This document shows positions 1 through 5,572 of a stretch of 5,602 nucleotides of DNA, piece after piece. The position numbers and the translations under genes were made by a program. Source of the DNA: CSSed11-175R1 sp041685735 (GTDB taxonomy: Bacteria > Actinomycetota > Nitriliruptoria > Nitriliruptorales > Nitriliruptoraceae); NCBI GenBank assembly GCA_041685735.1, contig JAWLFE010000139.1:1-5602 (forward strand), read 5' to 3'. Under the pieces are notes generated by a model. It saw nothing but the letters and a program-made list of their open reading frames with translations. It made no database searches and had not been told where the DNA came from. Each line of letters starts with the position of its first letter. Positions within the stretch are counted from its first letter, which is position 1.

Positions 1-7
1 CCCACGG

Positions 8-13
8 TAGGGT
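8..13 (+). promoter_or_regulatory. Candidate -10 element (TAGGGT) of a leaderless promoter for the DUF3039 gene
   Basis: The hexamer TAGGGT fits the actinobacterial -10 pattern TANNNT. If its last base is -7, transcription would begin at base 20, which is the A of the ATG of the next gene, so the mRNA would be leaderless. No well-spaced Shine-Dalgarno sequence precedes this ATG; the G-rich run at 11-18 directly abuts it. Leaderless mRNAs are common in actinobacteria. The -35 region lies outside the window, so this rests on one hexamer plus spacing. The same hexamer recurs in the promoter at 277-306. Confidence 0.45.
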
Positions 14-19
14 TGGGGT

Positions 20-280
20 ATGGCTGCAACGACGTCGCACCCCGCCCCGGTCGTCGAACCGGAGACCCGTCCTGCCCCGTCGACCGACGATGGCGACCAC
101 GACCGCTTCGCGCATTACGTCTCACGCCGCGAGCTCGAGAAGGCGCAACGCACCGGCAAGGCGGTCACCGCGCTGTGTGGCAAGCGCTGGAAGCCGAACG
201 CGGATCCGTCGCGGTATCCGATGTGTCCCACGTGTTCCGAGCTCGTCGCCGAGATGATGTCCAACGAGCTGCGGGACTGA
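20..280 (+). CDS. DUF3039 family protein (small putative zinc-binding protein)
   Basis: An 86-residue protein of unknown function that matches the actinobacterial DUF3039 family. Residues 1-27 are a low-complexity Pro/Thr/Asp-rich tail, probably disordered. The conserved part starts at about residue 29 with RFAHYV, continues with the charged helix SRRELEKAQRTGKAVTALCG, and ends with a CPTC knuckle (Cys69, Cys72). Cys53 in the ALCGKRW motif, and perhaps His32, could complete a zinc site; metal binding is inferred from the Cys pattern, not known. There is no signal peptide or membrane segment, so it should be cytosolic. The ATG at 20 is chosen because it fits the family length and the upstream -10 spacing. 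An alternative ATG at 13 lies in a different frame and gives an unrecognisable protein. The stop codon overlaps the -35 element of the next gene's promoter, so the gene is probably transcribed as its own unit with read-through possible. Confidence 0.9.
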   Translation: MAATTSHPAPVVEPETRPAPSTDDGDHDRFAHYVSRRELEKAQRTGKAVTALCGKRWKPNADPSRYPMCPTCSELVAEMMSNELRD

Positions 281-306
281 CACCCGCCGAGCGGCAGCTG
301 TAGGGT
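277..306 (+). promoter_or_regulatory. Probable sigma-70-type promoter of the phosphorylase-mutase / yaaA operon
   Basis: A -35 hexamer CTGACA at 277-282 matches TTGACA in five of six positions. It is followed after 18 bases by the -10 hexamer TAGGGT at 301-306, which fits TANNNT. Predicted transcription start is about base 313, giving a leader of about 52 bases before the GTG at 365. The -35 element overlaps the TGA stop of the DUF3039 gene (278-280). Both hexamers and their spacing are read directly; promoter activity is inferred. Confidence 0.55.
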
Positions 307-314
307 CACCCGTA

Positions 315-337
315 CCCAGGTCAGGACCCGGCCTGGG
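315..337 (+). repeat. Inverted repeat in the leader of the fusion gene
   Basis: CCCAGG at 315-320 pairs with CCTGGG at 332-337 across an 11-base loop, and could extend by one G-T and one C-G pair. A second small inverted repeat, GGTC-AG-GACC, lies at 319-328 within it. It falls just downstream of the predicted transcription start, where an operator or mRNA hairpin could act. No T-run follows, so it is not a convincing intrinsic terminator. In GC-rich DNA such short stems also arise by chance. Confidence 0.3.
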
Positions 338-352
338 GGCACACGGACCGAC

Positions 353-356
353 GGGG
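353..356 (+). promoter_or_regulatory. Ribosome binding site supporting the GTG start at 365
   Basis: A GGGG run within ACGGGGAT sits 8 bases upstream of the GTG at 365 and is the only purine-rich element suitably placed. It supports GTG as the start, in agreement with the protein alignment, because the HAD nucleophile motif begins only about ten residues later. The match to GGAGG is partial. Confidence 0.5.
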
Positions 357-364
357 ATGACGTC

Positions 365-3361
365 GTGACAGACCAGCAGCAGCGCGCGGTGATCTTCGAC
401 CTCGACGGGGTGCTGACCGACACCGCCGAGTTCCATTACCTCGCCTGGCAGCGGTTGGCGGATGACGAGGGCCTGCCGTTCGACCGCGATGCCAACGAGC
501 AGCTCCGGGGGGTCTCCCGCCGCGATTCCCTGCGACTCCTGCTCGGCGACCGGGAGGTCGAACCGAGCCACTTCGATGACATGATGGAGCGCAAGAACGA
601 GCTCTACCTGGCATCGCTCGAGCAGATGGGGCCGCAGGATGCCCTGCCCGGCGCGGTCGCACTCGTCATCGACGCCAAGCGGCGGGGCATGAAGGTGGCG
701 ATCGGATCATCGTCCAAGAACGCGCCGTTCGTCCTCGACCGGTTGGGCATGGCCGGGTTATTCGACGCGATCGCCGACGGCAACACGGTCCAGGACGCTA
801 AACCGGCTCCTGACCTGTTCCTCGCGGCAGCCGAGCTGCTGGGACTGGCTCCCGACGCCTGCGTCGTCGTGGAGGACGCGGAGTCGGGCGTCGACGCCGC
901 GCTGGCGGCCGGGATGACGGCCGTCGGGGTCGGTCCGAAGGCACGGGTCGGACACGCACATCACCGTTTCCTGACCACCGCTGACGTCGATCTGACCCGC
1001 GTCGTCGCCTGCAACGAACAGCGCCTGGGGCAGGGCCCCGTCCTCTCGGACGGCTGGGTGGTGGTCGATGACCATCACGATCCCGCGCAGATCGTCAACG
1101 TCGCGACGAGCCACCTGACCGGCAACGGCTACCTCGGCTACCGCGGCACCCTGCCGGAGTGGGACCGTGGTGCGACCGTCGGGTGCACGGTCTCCGACAC
1201 CTGGGACAACGCCGACGGGAAGTGGTCCGAACTGTGCAACGTGCCCAACGGGTTGTTCGCGACCTGGGAGCACCTTGGGCAGGCGATCGCCGTCCCGGCT
1301 CATGAGGTGACCTCTGACCGCGACCTGCTGGAGCGACGTCTGGACGTCCGGTACGGCCGGCAACACCGTCGGTACGCGCCGGCGCAGGGACCGATCCGCC
1401 AGCTCGTCGACGAGCGCTTCGCCTCCATGGATGAGCGTCACCTGCTCGCTCAGCGGCAGCGGGTGTTCGCGACACCCGGTGACCGGCTGACGTTCACCTC
1501 CGGCATCGACGGGCAGGTCTGGAGCCTGAACGGCGACCACTTCGCGTTCGTGGAGCCGCAGGTCCACGACGACGCGCTCGCGATGCGTATGAACACCACC
1601 GAACGGGGCCTGCCGATCGCCGTCGCGCAGGCGGTCCGGATCCATGGTGGACGGGTCCACGCTGAACGCGTCGTCCAGGACGAGCGGCAGCTCCGTCGGG
1701 TCATGGACGTCGAGGTCGGAGACGACGGCATCGTCGTCGTCGATCAGGTCATGACGGTCTACTCGGGCAATGACGTCGAGTACCCGCTCCGGGAATCGCT
1801 CGCCGTCGCCCGGTCCGCGATCGCCGAGGGGTACGAGCCCCTGCTGGCGCGCCACGCTTTGGCATGGGATGCGCTGTGGAACCGCGTGGATGTGCAGATC
1901 ACGGGCGACCAACTCGCCCAGACGGTGCTGCGCTACAACCTGTACCACAACATCATCGCGACCCCGATGCATGCCGATCACCTGCCGATCGGGGCCCGCG
2001 GGTTGTCCTGCCAGGCCTACCAGGGTGCGGCCTTCTGGGATCAGGAGGTGTTCAACCTGCCGATGTGGGTGCACACCGTGCCCGAGATCGCCCGCAACGT
2101 CATGATCTACCGATACCGCACGCTCGCCGGCGCCCGCCGGAAGGCCGAGCGGCTGGGGTACGCGGGCGCCTTCTACGCATGGATCAGCGGCGACACCGGG
2201 GATGAGTTGTGTCCCGATTTCTTCTTCGTGGACGTACTCACGGGTCGCCCGATCCGCAACCACTTCAACGACTGGCAGATCCACATCTCGCCGGACATCG
2301 CCTGCACCATCGACGGGTACGTGCGTGTCACGGGGGACCACGACTTCGTCGCGGGGCATGGAGCAGAGATCGTCTTCGAGGTCGCCCGCTTCCTGGCGTC
2401 ACTCGTCTACTACCGCCCGGCCGACGGCCTCTACCACCTCATCCGACTCCAGGGACCGGACGAGTACCACGAGAACGTCGACGACAACGTGTTCACCGTC
2501 GAGCAGTCCAGGGTGGCGCTGGCCGAGGCGATCACGCTCTACGAGGAGCTGCGGGCCAACGATCGTGACCGCCTGGCTGAGTTGCAGCGGTCGATCGGCC
2601 TCTCCGACGACGAGTACGACCTGTGGAAGGACGTCCACGGTCGCCTGGTGACCATCGAACCGGACCCGGAGACCGGGATCATCGAGCAGTTCGTCGGTTA
2701 CTTCGACCACGAGGACACCACACCCGACATCCTGAAGACACGCCTGCAGGATCCGAACGAGTACTGGGGCTGGCCGAACGGCGTCGCCCATCACACCCAG
2801 GTGATCAAGCAGCCGGACGTGGTGCAGCTGTTCGTCAACCAGCCGGAGCGTTTCGATGGCGAGGTCATCCAGGCCAACTTCGACTACTACCTGCCGCGCA
2901 CCCAGCATGGATCGTCGCTGTCACGTCCGATGTACGGCCTGGTCGCCGCTCGCCTCGGCCGCGTGCGCGAAGCCTACGAGCTGTTCATGAAGGGATCGAC
3001 GGTCGATCTGCTGGCGGATCACAACCCGATGCCGGGCGGCACGTTCATCGGCGGCATCCACACCGCGGCGTGCGGGGCCGCCTGGCAGGTCGCGGTCCTG
3101 GGCTTCGGTGGTGTCCACGTCCGTGATGAGCACGTCGAGGTCAACCCCCGGCTACCGGAGGGGTGGGAGGAACTGAGCTTCGGGTTGTCGATCCGCGGAT
3201 GTTGGCTCCGGGTCCGCGCCCGGCAGGACGAGGTCGAACTGAGCGTTGACGCAACCTCCTCGAACGCCGTGCCTGTCCTGGTCCACGGCCGGTCGACGAG
3301 CGTCGAACCCGGCGCCACGGTCACCGTGGCGGTCGACGTGTCGTCCGAGCTCGCGCGTTGA
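365..3361 (+). CDS. Bifunctional beta-phosphoglucomutase / GH65 disaccharide phosphorylase fusion
   Basis: A 998-residue cytosolic protein made of two enzymes. Residues 1 to about 214 are a HAD-superfamily beta-phosphoglucomutase: DLDGVLTDT with nucleophile Asp12 and acid/base Asp14, the substrate-loop motif NEQLRGVSR (44-52), GSSSKNAPF (motif II, 114-122), AKPAPDLF with Lys146 (motif III) and VVEDAESG with Glu170-Asp171 (motif IV). After a linker, residues about 228-998 are a full-length glycoside hydrolase family 65 protein: N-terminal beta-sandwich with GNGYLGYRG (253-261), then the catalytic barrel with FWDQE (557-561), GPDEYHENVD whose Glu700 aligns with the family's general acid, KQPDVV (815-820), and HGSSLS (848-853) in the phosphate-binding region. 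GH65 phosphorylases invert, releasing beta-glucose 1-phosphate, which the mutase converts to glucose 6-phosphate, so the two halves are consecutive steps. HGSSLS favours a phosphorylase over a hydrolase. Substrate (trehalose, maltose, kojibiose, nigerose or another glucoside) cannot be assigned. No signal peptide or frameshift is seen. It is probably co-transcribed with the overlapping yaaA. Confidence 0.94.
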   Translation: MTDQQQRAVIFDLDGVLTDTAEFHYLAWQRLADDEGLPFDRDANEQLRGVSRRDSLRLLLGDREVEPSHFDDMMERKNELYLASLEQMGPQDALPGAVALVIDAKRRGMKVAIGSSSKNAPFVLDRLGMAGLFDAIADGNTVQDAKPAPDLFLAAAELLGLAPDACVVVEDAESGVDAALAAGMTAVGVGPKARVGHAHHRFLTTADVDLTRVVACNEQRLGQGPVLSDGWVVVDDHHDPAQIVNVATSHLTGNGYLGYRGTLPEWDRGATVGCTVSDTWDNADGKWSELCNVPNGLFATWEHLGQAIAVPAHEVTSDRDLLERRLDVRYGRQHRRYAPAQGPIRQLVDERFASMDERHLLAQRQRVFATPGDRLTFTSGIDGQVWSLNGDHFAFVEPQVHDDALAMRMNTTERGLPIAVAQAVRIHGGRVHAERVVQDERQLRRVMDVEVGDDGIVVVDQVMTVYSGNDVEYPLRESLAVARSAIAEGYEPLLARHALAWDALWNRVDVQITGDQLAQTVLRYNLYHNIIATPMHADHLPIGARGLSCQAYQGAAFWDQEVFNLPMWVHTVPEIARNVMIYRYRTLAGARRKAERLGYAGAFYAWISGDTGDELCPDFFFVDVLTGRPIRNHFNDWQIHISPDIACTIDGYVRVTGDHDFVAGHGAEIVFEVARFLASLVYYRPADGLYHLIRLQGPDEYHENVDDNVFTVEQSRVALAEAITLYEELRANDRDRLAELQRSIGLSDDEYDLWKDVHGRLVTIEPDPETGIIEQFVGYFDHEDTTPDILKTRLQDPNEYWGWPNGVAHHTQVIKQPDVVQLFVNQPERFDGEVIQANFDYYLPRTQHGSSLSRPMYGLVAARLGRVREAYELFMKGSTVDLLADHNPMPGGTFIGGIHTAACGAAWQVAVLGFGGVHVRDEHVEVNPRLPEGWEELSFGLSIRGCWLRVRARQDEVELSVDATSSNAVPVLVHGRSTSVEPGATVTVAVDVSSELAR

Positions 3362-4140
3362 CGGCGGGGGAGACCGACCGGTCCGACCGGCCGCTGCTCC
3401 TGCTGCCGCCGTCGAAGGGCAAGGCATCTGGAGGTGACGGCCCCCCGTACGCCACGACCCTGACCGCGGGGCACCCGTTGGCGACGGAGCGGCGCAACCT
3501 GCTGGATGCGGTGCGCGCGGATCTCCCCGGGCTCGACGACCGTGCGTTGGCACGGATCGCCGGGGTGCGCGCGAAGGACGTGGGCGTTGCACGTCGTGAA
3601 CTCGACGGCCTCGATGACGCGCCGACCCTTCCCGCTCACCGTCGGTACACCGGGATCGTCCACGGCAACGCCGGCCTGGCCGACATCGACCCCGATCGGA
3701 TCGGTGCGGACGTGCTGATCGTGTCGGCGCTGCTGGGACTCGCCGACCTGCAGGATCCGGTCCCGGCCTACCGGTTGGAGTTCGGTGCCGCACTGCCGTC
3801 GATCGGTGGTATCGGGACGTGGTGGCGTGACCGATTGAGCGCTCAGGTCCGCGTTCGCGGAGCCGGTCGACGGGTGTGGGACCTGCTGCCCGGCGAACAC
3901 GCCCGGATGTGGGACCGGCATGTCCGCAGTGACCTCGACGTCATCGATGTCGGTTTCGTCCGCCCGGACGGACGCCCGGCCAACGCGGCCCGGACCAAGG
4001 TCTGCAAGGGCCGCGTCACCGCGTGGCTGATGGCACACCCGGCCGCCACGCCGGGGGAGGTAGCCGCGGGTCTCGATCCCGGTGAGGGGTGGTCGCTCCG
4101 AGCGACCGACGTCGAGCTCATCGCGACCTTCGCTGGATGA
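3358..4140 (+). CDS. yaaA: YaaA family (UPF0246/DUF328) peroxide stress protein
   Basis: A 260-residue protein of the YaaA family. In E. coli, YaaA limits damage by hydrogen peroxide by lowering free intracellular iron, and it has a DNA-binding helix-hairpin-helix fold; carrying that role over to this distant homologue is inference. Family landmarks are PPSKGK (17-22) near the N-terminus, RYTGIVHGNAGL (96-107), the core VSALLGLADLQDPVPAYRLE (122-141), followed by FGAALPSIG, and the C-terminal ARTKVCKGRVTAWL (211-224). Length matches the family (about 250-260). The TTG at 3358 is the only usable start before the PPSKGK strand; it overlaps the TGA of the phosphorylase gene as TTGA, which suggests translational coupling because no clear ribosome binding site is present. 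No membrane segment or signal peptide is seen. The gene ends 4 bases before the convergent DUF3097 gene. Family assignment is confident; a link between its function and the sugar enzyme upstream is not shown. Confidence 0.85.
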   Translation: MTAGETDRSDRPLLLLPPSKGKASGGDGPPYATTLTAGHPLATERRNLLDAVRADLPGLDDRALARIAGVRAKDVGVARRELDGLDDAPTLPAHRRYTGIVHGNAGLADIDPDRIGADVLIVSALLGLADLQDPVPAYRLEFGAALPSIGGIGTWWRDRLSAQVRVRGAGRRVWDLLPGEHARMWDRHVRSDLDVIDVGFVRPDGRPANAARTKVCKGRVTAWLMAHPAATPGEVAAGLDPGEGWSLRATDVELIATFAG

Positions 4141-4144
4141 CGTG

Positions 4145-5005
4145 TCAACGGATCGGATCATGTCCCGGGTTTGGGTCCGGGCCATCGTCGGCGGTGACGA
4201 AGTCGATGAGTGACTCGACGGCACCGATCAGGTCACGGTCGAGATCGTGCCAGGTCGTCACGCTCGACCGGATGCGTCGCCAGGCGTCGTGGACGTCCGC
4301 CGCGCCCAGGTACTCGGCGATGCCCTCCTTCCAGGGGCGGTTCCGGGGGATGTCGGGCCACGCCTCGATACCGACGGCGCCTGGACGGACGGCCGCCCAG
4401 ATGTCCACGAAACGATGCCCGGTGATCAGGACGTGCGGGTGTGCGGCAGCACGTGCGAGGTGGGACTCCTTGCTGCCATCCACCAGGTGATCGAGCAGCA
4501 CCCCCAGGCGGCGACCCGGTCCGGGGCCGTGATGGCGTAGCACCGCAGCCAGGTCATCGGCCCCGTGCAGTGGTTCGACGACGACCCCCTCGATGCGGAG
4601 GTCGTCACCCCAGACCTGCTCGACGAGTTCCGCGTCGTGCACACCCTCGACGAGGATCCGCCCCGCACGTGCGACGCGGGCGCGCATCGGTGCAGCCAGC
4701 GATCCGGAATTGGTGGTCCGTGGCAGCTGGGACGCCGCGGACGGCGAGCGCGCCGGCCCGTCGGGCACGAGAGCCACACGCCGTTCGTCCACGAGGAACG
4801 TTCCAGGGGTGTTGGTGAACCGACGTTCCCGCCCCCGCCGGTCGCGCAGCACCACCTCCCGATCGGTGCACCGGATCAGCCCACCGATGAACCCGTCGGT
4901 CGTCACCTCGACGATCAACCCCGGGACCGCTCGCTGTCGCGGGATGGCACGAGGGCCGCCGTCTCCCGCCAGGGTTCCGGCGGACGGGTCGACGTCGAAG
5001 GTCAC
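4145..5005 (-). CDS. DUF3097 family protein (Toprim-like pattern, function unknown)
   Basis: A 286-residue protein of the actinobacterial DUF3097 family; its biochemical role is unknown. Residues 1-80 form a small beta-rich N-terminal part (PGLIVEVTTDGFIGGLI, then a VVLRDRRGRERRF strand pair). After a Ser/Pro-rich linker (82-102), the conserved core begins: RARVARAGRILVEGVHDAELVEQVWGDDL in two runs (108-119, 120-136), GRRLGVLLDHLVDGSKES (164-181), HVLITGHRFVDIW (191-203), PWKEGI (224-229) and the C-terminal LIGAVESLIDFVT (259-271). The VEG-HD-AELV segment followed by a strand ending in Asp172 resembles Toprim folds such as RNase M5; this similarity is my inference. The GTG at 5005 is chosen because it overlaps the carbonic anhydrase stop as GTGA and gives the family's usual N-terminus. 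A longer reading from 5128 would overlap that gene by over 120 bases with unconserved residues. It is soluble, with no signal peptide, and is probably expressed from the carbonic anhydrase promoter. Confidence 0.92.
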   Translation of the reverse strand: MTFDVDPSAGTLAGDGGPRAIPRQRAVPGLIVEVTTDGFIGGLIRCTDREVVLRDRRGRERRFTNTPGTFLVDERRVALVPDGPARSPSAASQLPRTTNSGSLAAPMRARVARAGRILVEGVHDAELVEQVWGDDLRIEGVVVEPLHGADDLAAVLRHHGPGPGRRLGVLLDHLVDGSKESHLARAAAHPHVLITGHRFVDIWAAVRPGAVGIEAWPDIPRNRPWKEGIAEYLGAADVHDAWRRIRSSVTTWHDLDRDLIGAVESLIDFVTADDGPDPNPGHDPIR

Positions 5006-5538
5006 GACCGATCCACGACGTCCGCGATCGGTGCCGCCATCCGTGGTGGCACGACCGTGGTCAGCGCGCCGGTTTCGATGTCCAACAGCAGCCCCGCGAC
5101 CTCGAAGTCCGACGGCCGGTCCGGCCAACGGAGCAACCGGTCACAGTCCGCCCGGATCGACTCCTCCGGATCCGTGAATGTCCCCCAGGACTGGTTGAAC
5201 GGCAGATGCCCCATGAGTTCGGTCAACGTCGAGGTGATCGTTCCCTGCGGGTCGAACAGTCCACACCGGGTGTGCCCGATCACCAGAGCGCTGCGGGTAC
5301 CGAGGACATGGGTGGACAACGCCATCGATCGCAGGACGTCATCGGTCACGCGGGCGCCCGCGTTGCGCAGCACGTGGGCATCCCCCAGTTCCAGTCCCAG
5401 GACCGAGAAGGCCGGGATCCGGCAATCGATACAGGTGATGATCGCCAGTTGACGTGCTGGGCGGACGGGAAGATCGGCGTGTCGCCCGGATGCGACGTAC
5501 TCCCCGTTGGCCTCCATCACCTGCTCGAACGCGTGCAT
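5002..5538 (-). CDS. Beta-carbonic anhydrase (mycobacterial Rv1284 type)
   Basis: A 178-residue beta-class carbonic anhydrase, interconverting carbon dioxide and bicarbonate in the cytosol, where it supplies bicarbonate to carboxylases and helps pH balance. The zinc site is visible: Cys36 in CIDCR, and His89 and Cys92 in GHTRCG. Asp38 and Arg40 form the family's catalytic dyad. RNAGARVTDDVLRS (58-71) is the conserved segment after the first motif. The layout and length follow the mycobacterial Rv1284 enzyme (about 163 residues), with roughly 15 extra residues at the C-terminus. Two local differences are Cys39, where Ala is usual, and Arg91, where Asp is usual in the HTDCG motif; the ligands are intact, so activity is expected. 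The ATG at 5538 has a strong ribosome binding site six bases upstream. It is the first gene of a two-gene unit with DUF3097, whose GTG overlaps this stop. Confidence 0.93.
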   Translation of the reverse strand: MHAFEQVMEANGEYVASGRHADLPVRPARQLAIITCIDCRIPAFSVLGLELGDAHVLRNAGARVTDDVLRSMALSTHVLGTRSALVIGHTRCGLFDPQGTITSTLTELMGHLPFNQSWGTFTDPEESIRADCDRLLRWPDRPSDFEVAGLLLDIETGALTTVVPPRMAAPIADVVDRS

Positions 5539-5543
5539 CGCGG

Positions 5544-5550
5544 TCCTCCC
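5544..5550 (-). promoter_or_regulatory. Strong ribosome binding site of the carbonic anhydrase gene
   Basis: On the minus strand the sequence reads GGGAGGA, a near-perfect complement of the 16S rRNA 3' end, placed about five to six bases before the ATG at 5538. It is the best Shine-Dalgarno sequence in the window and fixes the start of the carbonic anhydrase. Confidence 0.85.
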
Positions 5551-5566
5551 TGAGTCGGTACCCGGC

Positions 5567-5572
5567 AGGATA
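5567..5572 (-). promoter_or_regulatory. Candidate -10 element (TATCCT) upstream of the carbonic anhydrase gene
   Basis: On the minus strand TATCCT fits TANNNT and would place transcription start near 5560, about 22 bases before the ATG and just ahead of the ribosome binding site. No good -35 hexamer is seen at the expected distance in the remaining bases up to 5602, so the assignment is weak. The promoter would serve the carbonic anhydrase-DUF3097 pair. Confidence 0.35.

Noticed and set aside
357..368. A start-stop mini-ORF (ATG, two codons, TGA) overlapping the GTG of the fusion gene
   Set aside because: It encodes only three residues and has no regulatory signature such as repeated rare codons; it is most simply a by-product of the leader sequence.
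758..2359. A 533-codon open frame on the minus strand inside the phosphorylase gene
   Set aside because: It is fully antisense to a gene with clear HAD and GH65 motifs, its translation has no recognisable family features, and long antisense frames are expected in GC-rich coding DNA.
4164..4181. A CCCGG/CCGGG inverted repeat near the convergent junction as a terminator
   Set aside because: The stem is only five pairs, lies inside the DUF3097 coding sequence and has no T-run on either strand, so it cannot be called a terminator.
3019..4224. A 401-codon open frame on the minus strand opposite yaaA
   Set aside because: It spans the ends of two real genes, has low-complexity Arg/Ser/Pro-rich composition and no motif, and is explained by codon bias on the other strand.
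5006..5128. Extending the DUF3097 gene to a start at 5128
   Set aside because: The extra 41 residues are Gly/Arg-rich shadow sequence within the carbonic anhydrase gene; the GTG at 5005 gives the family-typical N-terminus and a normal 4-base overlap.
4565..5452. A 295-codon open frame on the plus strand opposite DUF3097 and the carbonic anhydrase
   Set aside because: Both genes on the minus strand have conserved family motifs; this frame shows only a shuffled, Arg/Pro/Ser-rich product and no ribosome binding site.
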